Source: Isoetes taiwanensis
Taxonomy: Eukaryota; Streptophyta; Lycopodiopsida; Isoetales; Isoetaceae
Direction of reading: 5' to 3'
DNA length: 64,000 nt
Assembly: GCA_021234155.1 (NCBI GenBank)
Contig: JAJEKV010000017.1
Location: forward strand, 12,839,525 to 12,903,524
Of the stretch, positions 1 to 11,239 are shown in pieces. A program made the position numbers and the translations under genes. The notes beneath the pieces were generated by a model that searched no databases, had not been told where the DNA came from, and saw nothing but the letters and a program-made list of their open reading frames with translations. The stretch's first letter is position 1; each line of letters opens with the position of its first letter.

Positions 1-319
1 TAAATAGAAACACAAATATTGAACTTACAACTTAGCGTAAACAAATAGTATTTTACTTATACTTTTTAAAACATATTTTAATGTTATTTTTGTATAACAT
101 AACATTAAGATGGAACATAGCAAATCTGTATGGCGTGACCTACTTTCTTGTTTGCTGTTAAATTATAAACACAAGTACCCATTCAATAGCCTCCCATTTG
201 CATGTGAAGTTCTAAGCCTATTTCAAATAGCAAATACCTTTTTAATAAACCAACACTTTACATACTAACACTTTACACTTTAAATAACATATTTCTTTCT
301 TTCCTTTTACTTGAAAGCT

Positions 320-1235
320 ATTTTTTTTTCAAGATGGATCACACCAAGCGAATAATACATATGCAAAAAAAAAGGGACACACTAAATTCGCATGGTGTGA
401 TCCACTTTCTTATTTGTTGTCAAATTAAAATTAAACACAAGTACTCATTCCTATTTGTATCTAGAATACTTTACCACTCTTAAGTACATAAGTCATTATC
501 CCTTTTCAAAGAGCATATTCTTTTTCAAGAAGGATCACACCAAGCGAATAGTACATATGCAACAAAAATGACACACTAAATTCGCATCGTGTGATCCACT
601 TTCTTATTTGTTGTCATATTAAAATTAAACACAAGTACCCCTTCTCATTTAATGCTTTACCACCCCAAGTGCATAAAGTTATTAGTCCTTTTCAAAGAGC
701 ATATCTTTTTTTAAGAAAGATCACATCAAGCGAATAATACATATGCAAAAAAAATAGAACACAATCATTTCACATGGTGTGATACGCTTTCTTGCTTGTT
801 GTCAAATTAAACTTAAATACAAGTACCCCTTCCTATTTGCATCTAAAATACTTTACCAACTCTAGTAGTACATAAAGTTATTAGCCCTTTTCAAAAAACA
901 AACACTTTATCAATAAATGAGCACGTCATATATCCACACTTAACTTCAAATAAGACACATATATATTTCTTTTATTAGAAGATAATCAAAGTAATTTTAC
1001 TATAGGAAGTCATCTTTTTCCAGAAAGATCACACCAAGCGAATTTTGTATAAGCTAAAAGGTTGGAATATACTAAATTCGCATGGTGTGATCCACTTTCT
1101 TGTTTGTTGTCAATAGATAATAACACCAAGTCCCTCATCAATAGTATCCCATTTGCATATAAAATATGTATCATTCCAAGTTATATTATGTTTTATGAAC
1201 TAAACTTTTTCAAAGAGGGTCCCAAAGCAAAACAC
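320..1235. repeat. Array of ~190-bp units, each with an 18-bp inverted repeat
   Basis: At least four units start near 330, 527, 712 and 1022, and a more worn unit lies near 110-240. Each unit carries gatcacaccaagcgaat, a spacer of about 30-45 bp with an A-run, then the near-complement attcgcatggtgtgatcc. A shared tail follows (cactttcttrtttgttgtca, AAACACAAGTACYC, TTTCAAAGAGCAT). Spacing is about 195, 185 and 310 bp. An isolated right half occurs near 1849-1862. The units would fold into hairpins in single strands or RNA. No open reading frame is conserved across them. This is satellite-like or a multiplied foldback element; I cannot assign a known family. Confidence 0.75.
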
Positions 1236-1239
1236 AAAC

Positions 1240-2800
1240 ACTTAATCAATAAGCTAACACTTTACCAACAACCAAAGCTTTATTAAATAAGATTTTTATG
1301 TTATTTTATCAAACCTAACAATGTTTCCATATGTGACACTTTGAGTTAACTGATCCAAAGGCTCATGAAAGCGACATTTTATACAATATGTCTTTGGAGC
1401 TTTTGTGTCGTGGCATTAGTAAACACCTCTAATGGAGCAAATATTTTGTAACTCATTTTTTCAACAACCCTGGATGCACGTCTTATCAAACATTTCTTCA
1501 TTGCAAGGACACCATTCTCATAACTTTGAGGCTTGCAATTAAACTTAAAAGAGGTCATGGGACGACTTTCAAGCTCGGCTCCCACAACTTTACAACGTAA
1601 AACTAGATGCCCATTGCCCTGAATGTATATCTTGGAAAAACATGTCTCTTATGTCCATATGTTAGACAACAACGATGCTAGTAATGCTTTTCCCTAGTCT
1701 CAAATCCCCGACATCTGATAAATATAGCCCAAAAAAAAATATTTGATTCAGTGAGTGAATATAAATCAAGAAGAGGGAAGAAAAAAGAAGCAAGGATCAC
1801 ATGACGCGAAATCTCACTACACATTTACAAAGTGCATATGCCTTTTCGTATGGTGTGATCCATGTATTATTGAGGGTGCAAATTTGCAAATATCCTCCTC
1901 TTCAAATCCCTTCCCCCCCCTTCCTTTTTTTTTTTTTTGCAATATACTATCCATAGCATTTATTTTGAACCCTATAGTTCTACCTATTCATTGCGTATGA
2001 ATGTCGCTCCGGCGATGTAACTCCATAGTCACCCTTCGTTAAGGATAGCATCATTCTCACCCACGAGCCTATGGATAGATATCCTTCCACCGTCATGCCG
2101 TTATTGTTTTGTAAGTGATGAACTGCAGAAGCAATGTAGGAGTACTAGGAGCAATGATGGATGCAATTAGAGATACAGATCGGTCGTTGAATTGTAAGAA
2201 TGAATGGCAGGGAGCAATACGATGAATGGGAAGAGCTGAAAAGTAGGAAAACTTCAGAATGAAAATTTGGGTAGTAAAAACATGGCATGTAACGTACGTT
2301 TGCTTGTCCGCACATCGCCTCGCCATTGTTGCTTAACTCTATGCTCGCCCCGCAAAAACACAGATACTATTGGAGACTTGGATTCCAAATGAAGAGTGAA
2401 GGCGGAGAGGATGCACGTAGCGGCGCTAATGTGAACAATGGAAATCTTGGTGCCAAAATTTGATAAGGTGGTTGGTGCATGTGGGCATGTGCACAGTAGG
2501 CGGAAGAAGTAGCCATTATTTTGGTCGGCGATACGATTTTCGAAAAATGCGGGCCATTAATGTGGTTGCAATGAATGCACAAACATGTCCTATGAAATTT
2601 TGCCATGTGGATGCCAAGTAAGCCTGCTCCTCTTTCTACTTGCCAACTTAATACTGACTTTGGAAAAAAATGCGCAAACATCATTGGTCGCGAGAAACAT
2701 GACGTGGAATTCTGGCATCCAAGTTATGGGCCATTTTGAGACCCCAAATCCGCCCTAATGTGTCGAGACCAAAGTTAGCAAGACCATTTTTCCTAGTAAA
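1240..2800. other. No recognisable gene
   Basis: Both strands were read for coding similarity and nothing was recognised. Short open frames (68-105 codons) have no family motifs. A poly-C/poly-T tract lies at about 1912-1938. Composition shifts to more balanced GC from about 2000 onward. Confidence 0.5.
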
Positions 2801-2811
2801 AAAACACCATT

Positions 2812-2990
2812 CCAAGGTGTCGCAAACATGCCATGTGGCCTCCAACATGCCACCTAGGCTCCAACATGACAAGGTGGTTCAAACATGCCACCTAGGCTCC
2901 AACATGCCAAGGTGTCTCAAATATGCCACTTAGGCTCCAACATGCCAAGGTGGCTCAAACATGCCAAGGTGGATCCAACATGTCACCTAG
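2812..2990. repeat. Degenerate tandem repeat (CCAACATGCCAAGGTGG type)
   Basis: Repeated alternation of 'catgccacctaggctccaa' and 'catgccaaggtggctcaaa' phrases, about 20-40 bp per cycle, six or more cycles. CCTAGG and CCAAGGTGG cores recur. No coding signal is conserved between the cycles. Confidence 0.7.
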
Positions 2991-3180
2991 GCCCCAAATT
3001 AAAAAAATAAGCGAAAAAAAGCTTAAGTTACCCAGACCAAGGCAAAGGAAAAAAAAATACACGTGCCAAATTATAGTTTTTGACAAAAACCCAGAACATC
3101 GGGTAATCTTAGAGGTTATAAAAAAAATGCTATGTATTTTCTTGTATACAGGAATGTCACCTAAAGTGACATTGCTGCAA

Positions 3181-3433
3181 CGTGAAAACAGGGTAGGTGA
3201 GATTCTGCGGGGTAGAAAAAGGCAGAATGTCAGGTGAAAAAGGCAGAATGTCGGGTGAAAAGGTAGATTGTCGGGTGAAAACAGAAGAATGAATAGTAAA
3301 AGGTAGACCATGAATAGTAAAAGGTGGACCGTCGTGATAACAAAATTCGTCCAACATTCATTAAAAGAAAAGGTGCCACGTGTCAAGGCGTCACTGGCGG
3401 AGACAGCAGAATCTCACCTACCCTGTTTTTACG
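3181..3433. mobile_element. Foldback/MITE-like element with 28-bp terminal inverted repeats
   Basis: The left arm (3181-3208) begins cgtgaaaacagggtaggtga and the right arm (3406-3433) is its reverse complement at 27 of 28 positions. The whole element is 253 bp. Its interior is made of short direct repeats (ggcagaatgtcrggtgaaaa at about 3230-3285; gaatagtaaaaggtrgacc at about 3290-3332). No coding capacity. I could not find a convincing target site duplication, so the superfamily stays open. Confidence 0.7.
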
Positions 3434-3559
3434 TCATGTGGCCGAACCAAACGAAAAAAAGAAAAAAAGAAGCAAGAGATTGCAATGCCATTATTTAGGC
3501 AGGAGCTTTTTTAATTAGAATGGAATGCTGGCCTTTGATGTAGAAGATTTCAAAGAATC

Positions 3560-4965
3560 TTCCATGATCCAAAGGCCACTCAATAAAGATGGAGAAATAC
3601 AATATTGAAAAAATTCAATGACAGAGATCAACGGCCGAGATCTCGATCTCAGTCCTAACATCCTATTGGCTGAATTTTTTTGTGTTTCTTTCTACTCTAC
3701 AGTTCTTGCCGTTTGCTTCCTCCGCCTCTGCCTTGGCCGCCTTGGCGCCTCCGCCTTGGCGCCTTGGCGGAGATGCATTTCCATTCTGAAGCCTGGACTG
3801 CGCAGGCTCGGCTTCATCATCTCCTCTCCTCTCCTGCTCACTAGATCGTTGCTTTGTCTTTTTATGCTTTTGACAGAGGCAACCCATCGTTCTCCTTCTT
3901 TAACGTCCGTTGGTACCACCATATCGGAAAAATGGGAATGAAATACTAGAGCGCTAGAGCTGAGAGTTCTACAGGATCATTCTCCCTTGCTTTGGGCTGA
4001 TTAATCGTGCATTTCTGACAAGTGCTCGCAAGCAAATGCTGTTGGTTGTATTCTGTGCTGTGCATGTTAATGCGAATTTGTATTTTGTTTCGGCTTCAAG
4101 ATGCAAGAAGAGCTTCAGCTCAGATTTTGGGGTGCCAGATCGTCTGAAAGTGATGAGGTACTGCACCTTGGAGCCGGATTTAACCTTTCGTTCTATTTTC
4201 TTTCTTATTTGGTGATTAATCTGTCTTCTACGGGTTGAGGAGGTTCGAATCCTTAAGTTTCTGGTAAAGCAAGAGCCAGGTTTTATTTTGGCCTTGTTTG
4301 AATCCGATGTCTCCTGTTTCAGATGTCTCACTTGCTACCTTTTGTTTTATCGTAGGCTGGCTGGGAAGTATCCTTGCTTCAAATGAGCAAATTCGGCGCC
4401 GAAGTCCAGGGACATCTTTGAGAATGCTAAGTCTGTTATATTTTGTTTATTTATAAAACCAAATGCAGTGGCATTTCAGTCTGCAAGAAAATATTCCGGA
4501 GGACCCAATATTTAAGGAGAGATGGATTCAAGTCGGATTTGTCCCAGTCAGGAAGGGTAAGCAGCATGGACATTCAAAAACCTTTGACTGATATTTTTTT
4601 TTCCCCATTATAGCAGTGAATAGGACCCTTATATGTAGACTTTTCTTCTTCTGCAGATGAAACTTGCAATAAAACTGTTGCAAATGTTTGGAAAGCTATG
4701 TTTCTAGTAATAGGAGAAGCCCAAATGGCTAGAGTTTTGTAAGTCAGCATCAAGTTATTAGGCGAAACAGAACAAAGGATAGGGATTTATTCTGGGATCC
4801 ATCCTTGGACATTCCTTTGTCTTTGCAGAGGCGACACTAAATCTAAGTTTTTTTTAAGCATCTGTTTCTATTTCTGTGTTCCTGCTGTGAACAGTCCAAT
4901 GTAAACCATTTTGTATATTTTTTATATAAATATTGATAATAAAGCAATGTCTTTTCCATTCTTTT
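3560..4965 (+). other. Unidentified transcribed-looking locus (splice-like signals, poly(A) signal)
   Basis: Several splice-like junctions occur on the plus strand: acceptors after ..ctactctacag (about 3711), ..cttttgacag (about 3876), ..tcctgtttcag (about 4321), ..tttatcgtag (about 4353) and ..tcttctgcag (about 4656); donors at about 4156 (gatgag|gtactg) and 4557 (gaagg|gtaagc). One join is open: the frame from the ATG at 4466 (MQWHFSLQENIPEDP...) reaches the donor near 4557 and continues after 4656 to a stop near 4740. AATAAA lies at about 4940, before a T-rich tract. Several exons are open in more than one frame, and I recognise no protein family, so this could be a degraded gene, a non-coding transcript or a chance set of signals. 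Confidence 0.3.
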
Positions 4966-5109
4966 ATTGTGGTACTCATTTTCTGAAAATGTCAAATTGA
5001 GACCTTGGTTTTGGAAGATTGTCTTGAATATTCTATAATCTAAGGGCTTAAAAAGTAACTAACAATAACTATAGCGAAATATAAACGGAATATGCATGGT
5101 TGCACTTCT

Positions 5110-5620
5110 AAAATTAAAAAATACCTGTACAATTTAAAGAAAACATATACGTTTTGAAGGAAACAACGTCAGCCATTAAAAAAAAACATATATGTTTTAA
5201 GGAAACAACGTTAGCAATTTTGAAAGAAACAACATTAGGTTGCTTAAAAACATATATGTTTTTAAAGGAAACAACGTTAGGGTTGCTTAAAAACAACGTA
5301 TAGAAACTAAATTTTTACGTTAAAAAAACACACTTAAGAAAACCACAGAAGTTTTCTACATGCGAAAACTACACTTTGAAAGCAAAAACAACATATAGTT
5401 AACCAAATTCTTACATTTGAAAACCATACTGAAAAAAACTACACGAGTTTTCTATTATGATAACTACACTTGAAAACCACACCTATTAAAAACCACGCAA
5501 ATTTTCTATTGGTGAAAACTACATTAAAAAACCACGCTTGAATGAAGACCACACTTAAAAAAATCACACCAAATTTCTACGTCTATAAACCACACTTGAA
5601 AACCACTGTTGTTTCTAGCA
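5110..5620. repeat. Degenerate AT-rich tandem repeats
   Basis: 5110-5300 holds about four cycles of 'aaacatatatgtttt..aaggaaacaacgtt', each carrying a short palindrome (aaacatatatgttt). 5320-5620 continues with loose repeats of 'gaaaaccacacttgaaaaccac'. No gene is seen here or in the following 5620-6080. Confidence 0.6.
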
Positions 5621-6084
5621 TTTTCGGAACAAAACAATGCATGGTCTTTATGTGTTGTTTTTTTGCAAAAACAATAGCAAAAAACTATACGTTCAGCAAA
5701 TTTTGGGGTTATAGTGTTGCAGCTACTTTGAACATGTGAAGCTTTGCAGTTTAAAAAATAAATCAAATGTTGAATGCATGGACTAACCAAGTGTGAAGCG
5801 AAATATGGAAACATCCATATCTAAAGGCGGCGTCAGTTCCTTATTTGTCAGGCGACAGATGATGAACGGTGCTTTCTGTTTCCAAATGTTTGAAGGAAAG
5901 CATAGATGCATAAAGCAAGGCCTGTGGCTGTCGCCTACTATCTTAACCGAGGCATGCCAAAGTGGGTCGACGATTGCAGACGCCATAGCTAAAATCCCGA
6001 GACTTTAACATGAATTGGATTAGAGGCAATAAATTTAAAGAGGGGGTCGCCATAGCCAGATGCTCATCGTCCATTCACAAGAAC

Positions 6085-7128
6085 TTTTAACTAGAAAAAA
6101 GTCATTTTGCCACCTTGCTTGACACATCATCACCTCATTATGCCATGTCACCACCCATTTGCCACATCATTCTATAAACTTGCCACCTCCCCAATTTTAG
6201 CCCCATTTTTTAGCCAAAAATCAAGATGCTCTTTTTTGCAAAAAGATTCTTCCATCTTGAAGAGCATAAAAAAAGAATTCCATGTAAAAAAAGAATTTTG
6301 AAAAAAGACCTCGTTATGACCCTCATATTCCAATTCTTGGGATTCGTGCCAAATTTGAAAAAAAAAAAATTCCTATCTACTCCCTGCTAAGTCACCCATC
6401 TCAACCAATCACACTTTGCCACGTGGAGGCAGCACACAAATTTAATAATTATAATAGTTTTACTTGGGTTATTGTATTTATACATTGGGTTTCTTTTTGA
6501 ATTTATGCCTGTGGGATAGTTTATGCTTCTTCAAGTACCCTAAAACCTGTTGCAGACCAAGATCCAGATTTTTAGACAGATTTGGTGGGCTAATCATGGC
6601 CTTGACATCCCGAATCACTCTCCGTCACATCAAGAAACAAAAAACTAAGCTAAATGACAAAGCATTGTGAGGGATTTTTGCAAGAACAGACCAAAACAAG
6701 GGATTGGCAAGAGGGGATTGTCTTAGGACAGATCAGAGGCATGAAGGATAAAAAAACAGGTCAATTTGGAGAAGAAAAGATGGATCAAGAGCTCTTACTT
6801 GAGGATATACTTCCATTTCTACTTTCTTGACATGTTTTTGACAAAAAAATTCCAAAATTCTGATGAATTACTATATTTCCTTTGATGTGGAATCCAAATA
6901 GAAGTTATTCTACTTGTTTCATGCAAATTTTCTGATTTTTGATCAAAATCCCTACTATAAACACTGAAATTTCATTGTCCCAAGTCTGCAAGTTTAGCCA
7001 TGCCTCATATGCAAACTATATCTCCAAAAAATCTGATCTTATTTTCCATATTTCCTTCCTATTCATCTTTCATTCAAAACAAATTCCATGATTTTAGCAT
7101 CCATAAATCCATAGTTGTGGCTTTGCAA
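6085..7128. repeat. Dispersed repeat family R, copy A, left part
   Basis: Same order of segments as 42418-43520 and 46500-47200. It starts ttttgccaccttgcttg.cacatcatcacctcatt, passes a 'gggattcgtgcc' / 'gatccagatttttag' zone and runs on into 'ctatttccaaaaatctgatct..'. The sequence continues at 8716 after an inserted LINE. Two shared phrases give the family away: ccatagttatggctttgcaaag and ttgccaccttgcttgccaca. No coding sequence. The family may be the long terminal repeat of a large element, because intact copies end at the same ..gattcaagtcaaca. Confidence 0.75.
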
Positions 7129-7221
7129 AGAATAGAATAGAATAGAATATGATTTTATCGTCCACGGAGACCAACTGGCCTATGGGACCCAAGTACAAAG
7201 AGAGAGCAGCAGGCGTATTAC

Positions 7222-7268
7222 TACCAGGATTAAAAAACCCCCGCCCCGAAGGGTTTTCGGGGGAAAAA
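7222..7268 (-). repeat. LINE 3' UTR hairpin, shared with 10561-10608
   Basis: The plus strand reads ggattaaaaaacccccg, a short loop region, then cgggggaaaaacc. The same layout recurs at 10561-10608 (gggattaaaaaacctcg .. cgaggaaaaaccc) with compensating changes in the stem (CCCCCG/CGGGGG against CCTCG/CGAGG). Covariation between two copies supports a selected RNA hairpin in the 3' UTR, probably used for template recognition by the element's own reverse transcriptase. Confidence 0.6.
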
Positions 7269-7639
7269 CCTTAGTAGCAATAAGGATGCTGACATACTGC
7301 ACAGTTATATACATAATCACAAGTACAGCTAAGGTTAATGTCGGACAGGGGGGCATAACTGAGTCCGCGTATCCATTACCTCCTGGAGGTACACGATCCC
7401 AACAAGCCTACAGAGGCCGTGCTCAGTAGCTCATGCAAGGCATGATGGGGCACAACTAACCGAGCATACCGAGCCCGGATATGCTCGTCATTACCGGACA
7501 GCCCGGAGGGCGTGACTTTCATCCTCAATGGCGCCTGCTGACAAAGATTGGCCGGACTCTGCCCTCACGCGGCCCCGAATCCATCTCCCTGTCTCAATGC
7601 GGAGGTGGTGTGCACTGCTTGAATGGAAGCAATCACCCC

Positions 7640-8714
7640 TGCGCTTTTTCATGGGTAGATGGGTGCACGTAGTGGTGGTGTGGGCCCCTCGTGAGCATGG
7701 GATTAACATGTTTGTCGATAATTTGCCACCTTGACATGTGACGGGGCCTCAGATCCCAAAGCTTGGCCATGAAGCAAGCATCCAAGTCTTGCTTCAAGGC
7801 AGCGTTCCTTCGGTGTATGCACCGGGTCCACATCCGTGTGCCCGCACATTCCATAGCGAACCACCACTTGGGCTTGCTTGTCTTTCCAAAGCAGGCTTTG
7901 AGTCGCCAAGCAGCCCATCGCCAATGCCAAAGCAAGGTTGGGCAGCCGGGCTTCATCCATAGCCACCACCTTCCGAAGTAAATAATGTGACGTTCCAACG
8001 CAGCCCTCAGAATGGAAGGAAGCCTGTCTCCCGGAGCAAGATCTGATATGGGACCGTGGGATTTCACTCCCGATGCCCGGCCAAGAAGGCCTTCGTACAC
8101 TGCCTAGATCGTTCCAAGTGGTGAGGGATATCACCGCCCCCACACTTCTGCCCCATATAGAGGAGGACCGGTTCAACCAAGGCCCCGAACAAGTGTGCCC
8201 GGTGACCCCATGCATCTGGCTACGCCTTGTGATCATTGTTTTGCATTGCATACTGGGGCTTTCCGGCTGCGGTGACCGTAAACGATGGATGCATCCCAAA
8301 GGTGTGGTAGTAGAAAACTCAATGCCCAAATACTTATAAGATCGAGCCACCTCCACTACCTCCGCCTCGGTAAGTGAATGAGGGAAGGCGTGGTGCCGGG
8401 ATGATGGGACCCAGCAGACACCCTTGTCTTGGCCAAGTTAACTCTCATGTCGGTGAATTGGCGTAGAAAGTGTCCAAAGCATCCGTGGCGTTGCATGTCC
8501 TCCTCGGGTATATCGAGCAGGTCAACATCATCGGCATATATGAGTTGCGGATTATGTGGTGCATCAACTAAAAGCCTCCCCCCGTGCTCGGCTAGCCATT
8601 CTTCTAGCTAGTCAATGTACAAGCCGAAGAGCGTCGGGGATAGAGGGCAGCCCTGGCGCACCCCAATGCTACTAACAACGGGCTCCCCCGACAATGTGAG
8701 ACGACCGGAGCAAG
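7640..8714 (-). pseudogene. LINE reverse transcriptase fragment
   Basis: Read downward from 8714, the minus strand encodes the core of a LINE polymerase: GVRQGCPLSPTLFGLYID (finger/palm motif), then an in-frame stop, then LIYADDVDLL with the catalytic YADD pair near 8535-8560. A thumb-side KYLGIEF follows near 8320. After that the frame shifts at least once between the two overlapping frames covering 7640-8356. The N-terminal endonuclease and the first polymerase motifs are missing because the copy is 5'-truncated. It would copy RNA into DNA if intact; here it is dead. Confidence 0.85.
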
Positions 8715-8717
8715 CCT

Positions 8718-9312
8718 CGTAAAAGTTGGCTGTTCTAGAACTGTAAAAATTTTTGAGACAGTCATTGAAATTTCCTCTTCCAAGTCCGGCTAATTAAAAA
8801 ATCCATATATCTCAAATTGCTTATCCAAAAATTCTAAAATTTTGTCGTGTGCATACCTTCCTATCCACCTTCCCTTAGTCCAAGTTTCATGATTTTAGAA
8901 TCTTTCCATCTTAAGTTACAGATTCTCAAAGTTGGCTGTTCTGAAACTGTCAAAAGTTCTGATACACTCATTGAAAATTGTCTGTTTCAAGTCTGCTTGT
9001 TAAAAAATCCATAGTAAGCAAAGGAAGCTTCCAAAAAACTGGAAATTAAATACCAAGCATCCTCTGCTACTATTCTCTCACCATTCCAAGTTTGAATAAG
9101 TTTCACTGCATGGATCCCAAGATATGGATATGCAAACTTAGCACTTCCAAAACTGTCAAAATTTCAGGGACAGTTGGACGTTTTGCAATTTGCTCCATTC
9201 TAATCCATCTTTGCTTTGAGGATTGATCACCCTAAGTGATCTGGAGATCCTAACCACCCCTGTGGTAGGCACTTTCATGAGGTTTGCTTGATAGCTAGGA
9301 TTCAAGTCAACA
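8718..9312. repeat. Dispersed repeat family R, copy A, right part
   Basis: Continues the copy interrupted at 7128 and matches 43540-44020 and 47205-47792 (gttagctgttctagaactgt, cagggacagttgaattttt, gattgatcaccctaagtgat). It ends with ..gattcaagtcaaca at about 9311, the same last bases as copy C at 47792. On the minus strand this edge reads TGTTGACTTG.., which suits the start of an LTR. Confidence 0.75.
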
Positions 9313-9953
9313 TCCCTATACTACACTTTAAGAAAAAAAGTTGATGTGCAGAGAAAACAGAGTACTGGATGTGCATAAGAAATATGTGAAACATGTATAT
9401 CATATTCAAGAAAGATTGGCGTGGTGATAAGCACCTAAGGCTGGAGTTGGAAGGTCGCAATTCAAATTTGTGTTGAGGGGGCAAAAAGACATTTATACGG
9501 TGAAAATATGGCGGAAATGTTTATACGCGAAAACAATGCGGGTGCGTGATGGGGAAAATACGCGTTTCTTTTGAGATTATAAGTCGATGTTTTGCCGATC
9601 ACGCACTCCATGCCCCCACGCCTATTTGATGCCGTCTTAATGCCGGCCATCTATGCCCCTAGTCAATTGGATTGTCCCCGACGCGTTGGTGTGAAAATCA
9701 CCTTAATCCGAGTTACCTAGAGAAAGTTATGGCCCGTGGAAATAAGGAACCTCTTTTTCCCCAAAAACTTAACATAATTGATTCTAAGGACTCACACCTT
9801 GATTCCTAACTAGCTTAATCCTCCTATAACTAGGTCAACATACAGACTAGCTATGGAATTGAGATAGTTTAACTTAAGTTAAAGCCCCCTACAGCTAACC
9901 AATCTAACGAGTTAGACTATATCCAGTGTAATGATTTGGTCTACCAGAATCAT
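9313..9953 (-). other. Remnant internal leader of an LTR retrotransposon
   Basis: Lies just downstream (minus strand) of a primer binding site. No gag or pol motif is readable in any frame. The 60-62-codon open frames here show no family features. The internal region appears deleted or replaced at its junction with repeat copy A. Confidence 0.4.
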
Positions 9954-9965
9954 GCTCTGATACCA
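9954..9965 (-). other. Primer binding site (initiator tRNA-Met 3' end)
   Basis: The minus strand reads TGGTATCAGAGC, the standard complement of the plant initiator tRNA-Met 3' end used by many Ty1/copia elements. Three bases separate it from the LTR edge at 9969. It fixes the neighbouring sequence as the 3' end of a 5' LTR on the minus strand. Confidence 0.85.
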
Positions 9966-10859
9966 CTGTGATGCTCCCATAATTTATACGATGCTCCCAT
10001 CGTACAGATACGAGGAATTCCCCTCTCATGGCAACTACATCACCATGGAAAGGCCCTTCGTCTAACTCAGACTACTTGGGATGGCCAAGTATCCGGGTGA
10101 GGAATACGGAGGTGTCATTCGTCCCACGTCCTCTATAGGAATCCTATACAGCGGAAGCGTACATACGTGTTAGCACACAACAATCATGCTCAAAATAATA
10201 TACCACCACGAAGGGTGGTCCATCCATCATCATCTTCTACATGGTAATACAAGTACAAGATAACATAAACATTATTCCATAAATAAGGGCTCTACCCTGG
10301 GCTTAGACTCCATGGGGTCAATTGATGATCAGGGCCTCAAGATAACAACAGACAAAGGTATAACGTGGCATTGGCTGACATAGAACAATGGCTAGGGTAG
10401 TCCACTCCATCTGCCCCTCCTGTGCACACTTTGCAGATAGGCTGAAACATGCTATAGCATGATTGTAGCTTCCGGAGATGCAATCCCACTGGGCATGGGC
10501 ATCTCCTTGATAACCAAAAACAAGTACATACAGATAGCAAGCTAGTGAAACCATTATGGCCGGGATTAAAAAACCTCGCCCTTTCGGGTTTTCGAGGAAA
10601 AACCCTGACAATAATGGGATCACTAACCGATGCTAGGTCCAAAAACATAATAGATCTTGTACCCTCATGCTGACTAGCCTTATTGGGTGAAAATACATTA
10701 CAGCAAAGAAATTGCCAAAGACGAAACATGTTTGAATTGTCTTCTCCATTGATCTTCATCTTGTGCTCCGAATCCAAAGCCCTCCTCCAAACAGCCACGC
10801 TAAACCCTGCATACACAAAAAAAGACAAACCAAAGGCCACCAAGGCCATCCAGCCACCA

Positions 10860-10985
10860 AGGCTTCTAACTAGGCACCAAGCCTTCCACTAGGCACACCG
10901 GCCTCAACCAGGCACAAAGGCCCCAACCAGGCACTCAGCCTCAAACCAGGCACTCGGCCTCCACCAGGCACTAGGCCTTCAACCC
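10860..10985. repeat. Short tandem repeat, ~18-bp unit (aaccaggcactcggcct)
   Basis: Seven or so degenerate copies of 'accaggcactaggcctycaa' follow each other. No coding role is evident. It lies inside the 4.7-kb insertion. Confidence 0.7.
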
Positions 10986-11036
10986 AGTGTTAGTTTATCA
11001 ACAAGTTATACATTTAGGGGAAGGGTGGGGGGGTGG

Positions 11037-11228
11037 GCCAAACCGTAGGGAGAAGGAAGAAGAGGAAAGGAGATGCACCAAGAGAGCTGATGAGAGAGAA
11101 CAGGACGAGAAAGCACATAAATAGGGAAAAGAGGGAAAGAACTAACTAATCGCTAACTGCTAACAGCCTCCGTATTTCTAGAACCTCGTTTTCCTTCTAT
11201 TCGTTGAAACGAAGGAAAACGTCATTTC
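11037..11228 (-). repeat. Direct repeat, promoter-like segment, copy 1
   Basis: Nearly identical to 15027-15214, 3.99 kb away. Both run from tagggagaaggaagaagagg to ..gaaacgaaggaaaacgtcatttc. On the minus strand the segment has an ccctatttatgtgc box and a pyrimidine-rich leader, and contains the hairpin CGTTTTCCTTC / GAAGGAAAACG. In copy 1 the hairpin is longer, because a second arm (tttctagaaata) follows. The boundaries are not TG..CA, so these are not ordinary LTRs. Confidence 0.7.
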
Positions 11229-11239
11229 TAGAAATACTA

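Larger units (their letters stand above)
7129..8717 (-). mobile_element. 5'-truncated LINE inserted in repeat copy A
   Basis: A minus-strand non-LTR retrotransposon interrupts the family-R repeat exactly between ..ctttgcaaag and ..agttggctgttctaga. Uninterrupted copies elsewhere (for example 43529-43550) read straight through. Its 3' end is at the low coordinate and carries an (agaat)n-type tail (plus strand aatagaatagaatagaat at 7129-7147), preceded by a 3' UTR with a hairpin at 7228-7266. The 5' end stops inside the reverse transcriptase near 8717, as expected for incomplete target-primed reverse transcription. The flanking 'aaag' may be part of a short target duplication. Confidence 0.85.

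Noticed and set aside
320-1235. CRISPR-like array
   Set aside because: The repeated units are long, diverged and include paired arms; spacers are not unique short sequences, and the genome is eukaryotic.
3618-3941. 107-codon frame before the unidentified locus
   Set aside because: It overlaps splice-like signals and is rich in Leu/Arg from GC-rich simple sequence (ccttggcgcc repeats). No motif; kept only as part of the locus description.
5793-6008. 71-codon plus-strand frame (KGGVSSLFVRRQ..)
   Set aside because: No recognisable family, no splice or promoter context, and a competing frame on the other strand of similar length.
10337-10849. 170-codon minus-strand frame
   Set aside because: It runs through the LINE 3' UTR hairpin and shows no polymerase or other motif. 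More likely an open stretch in a UTR.
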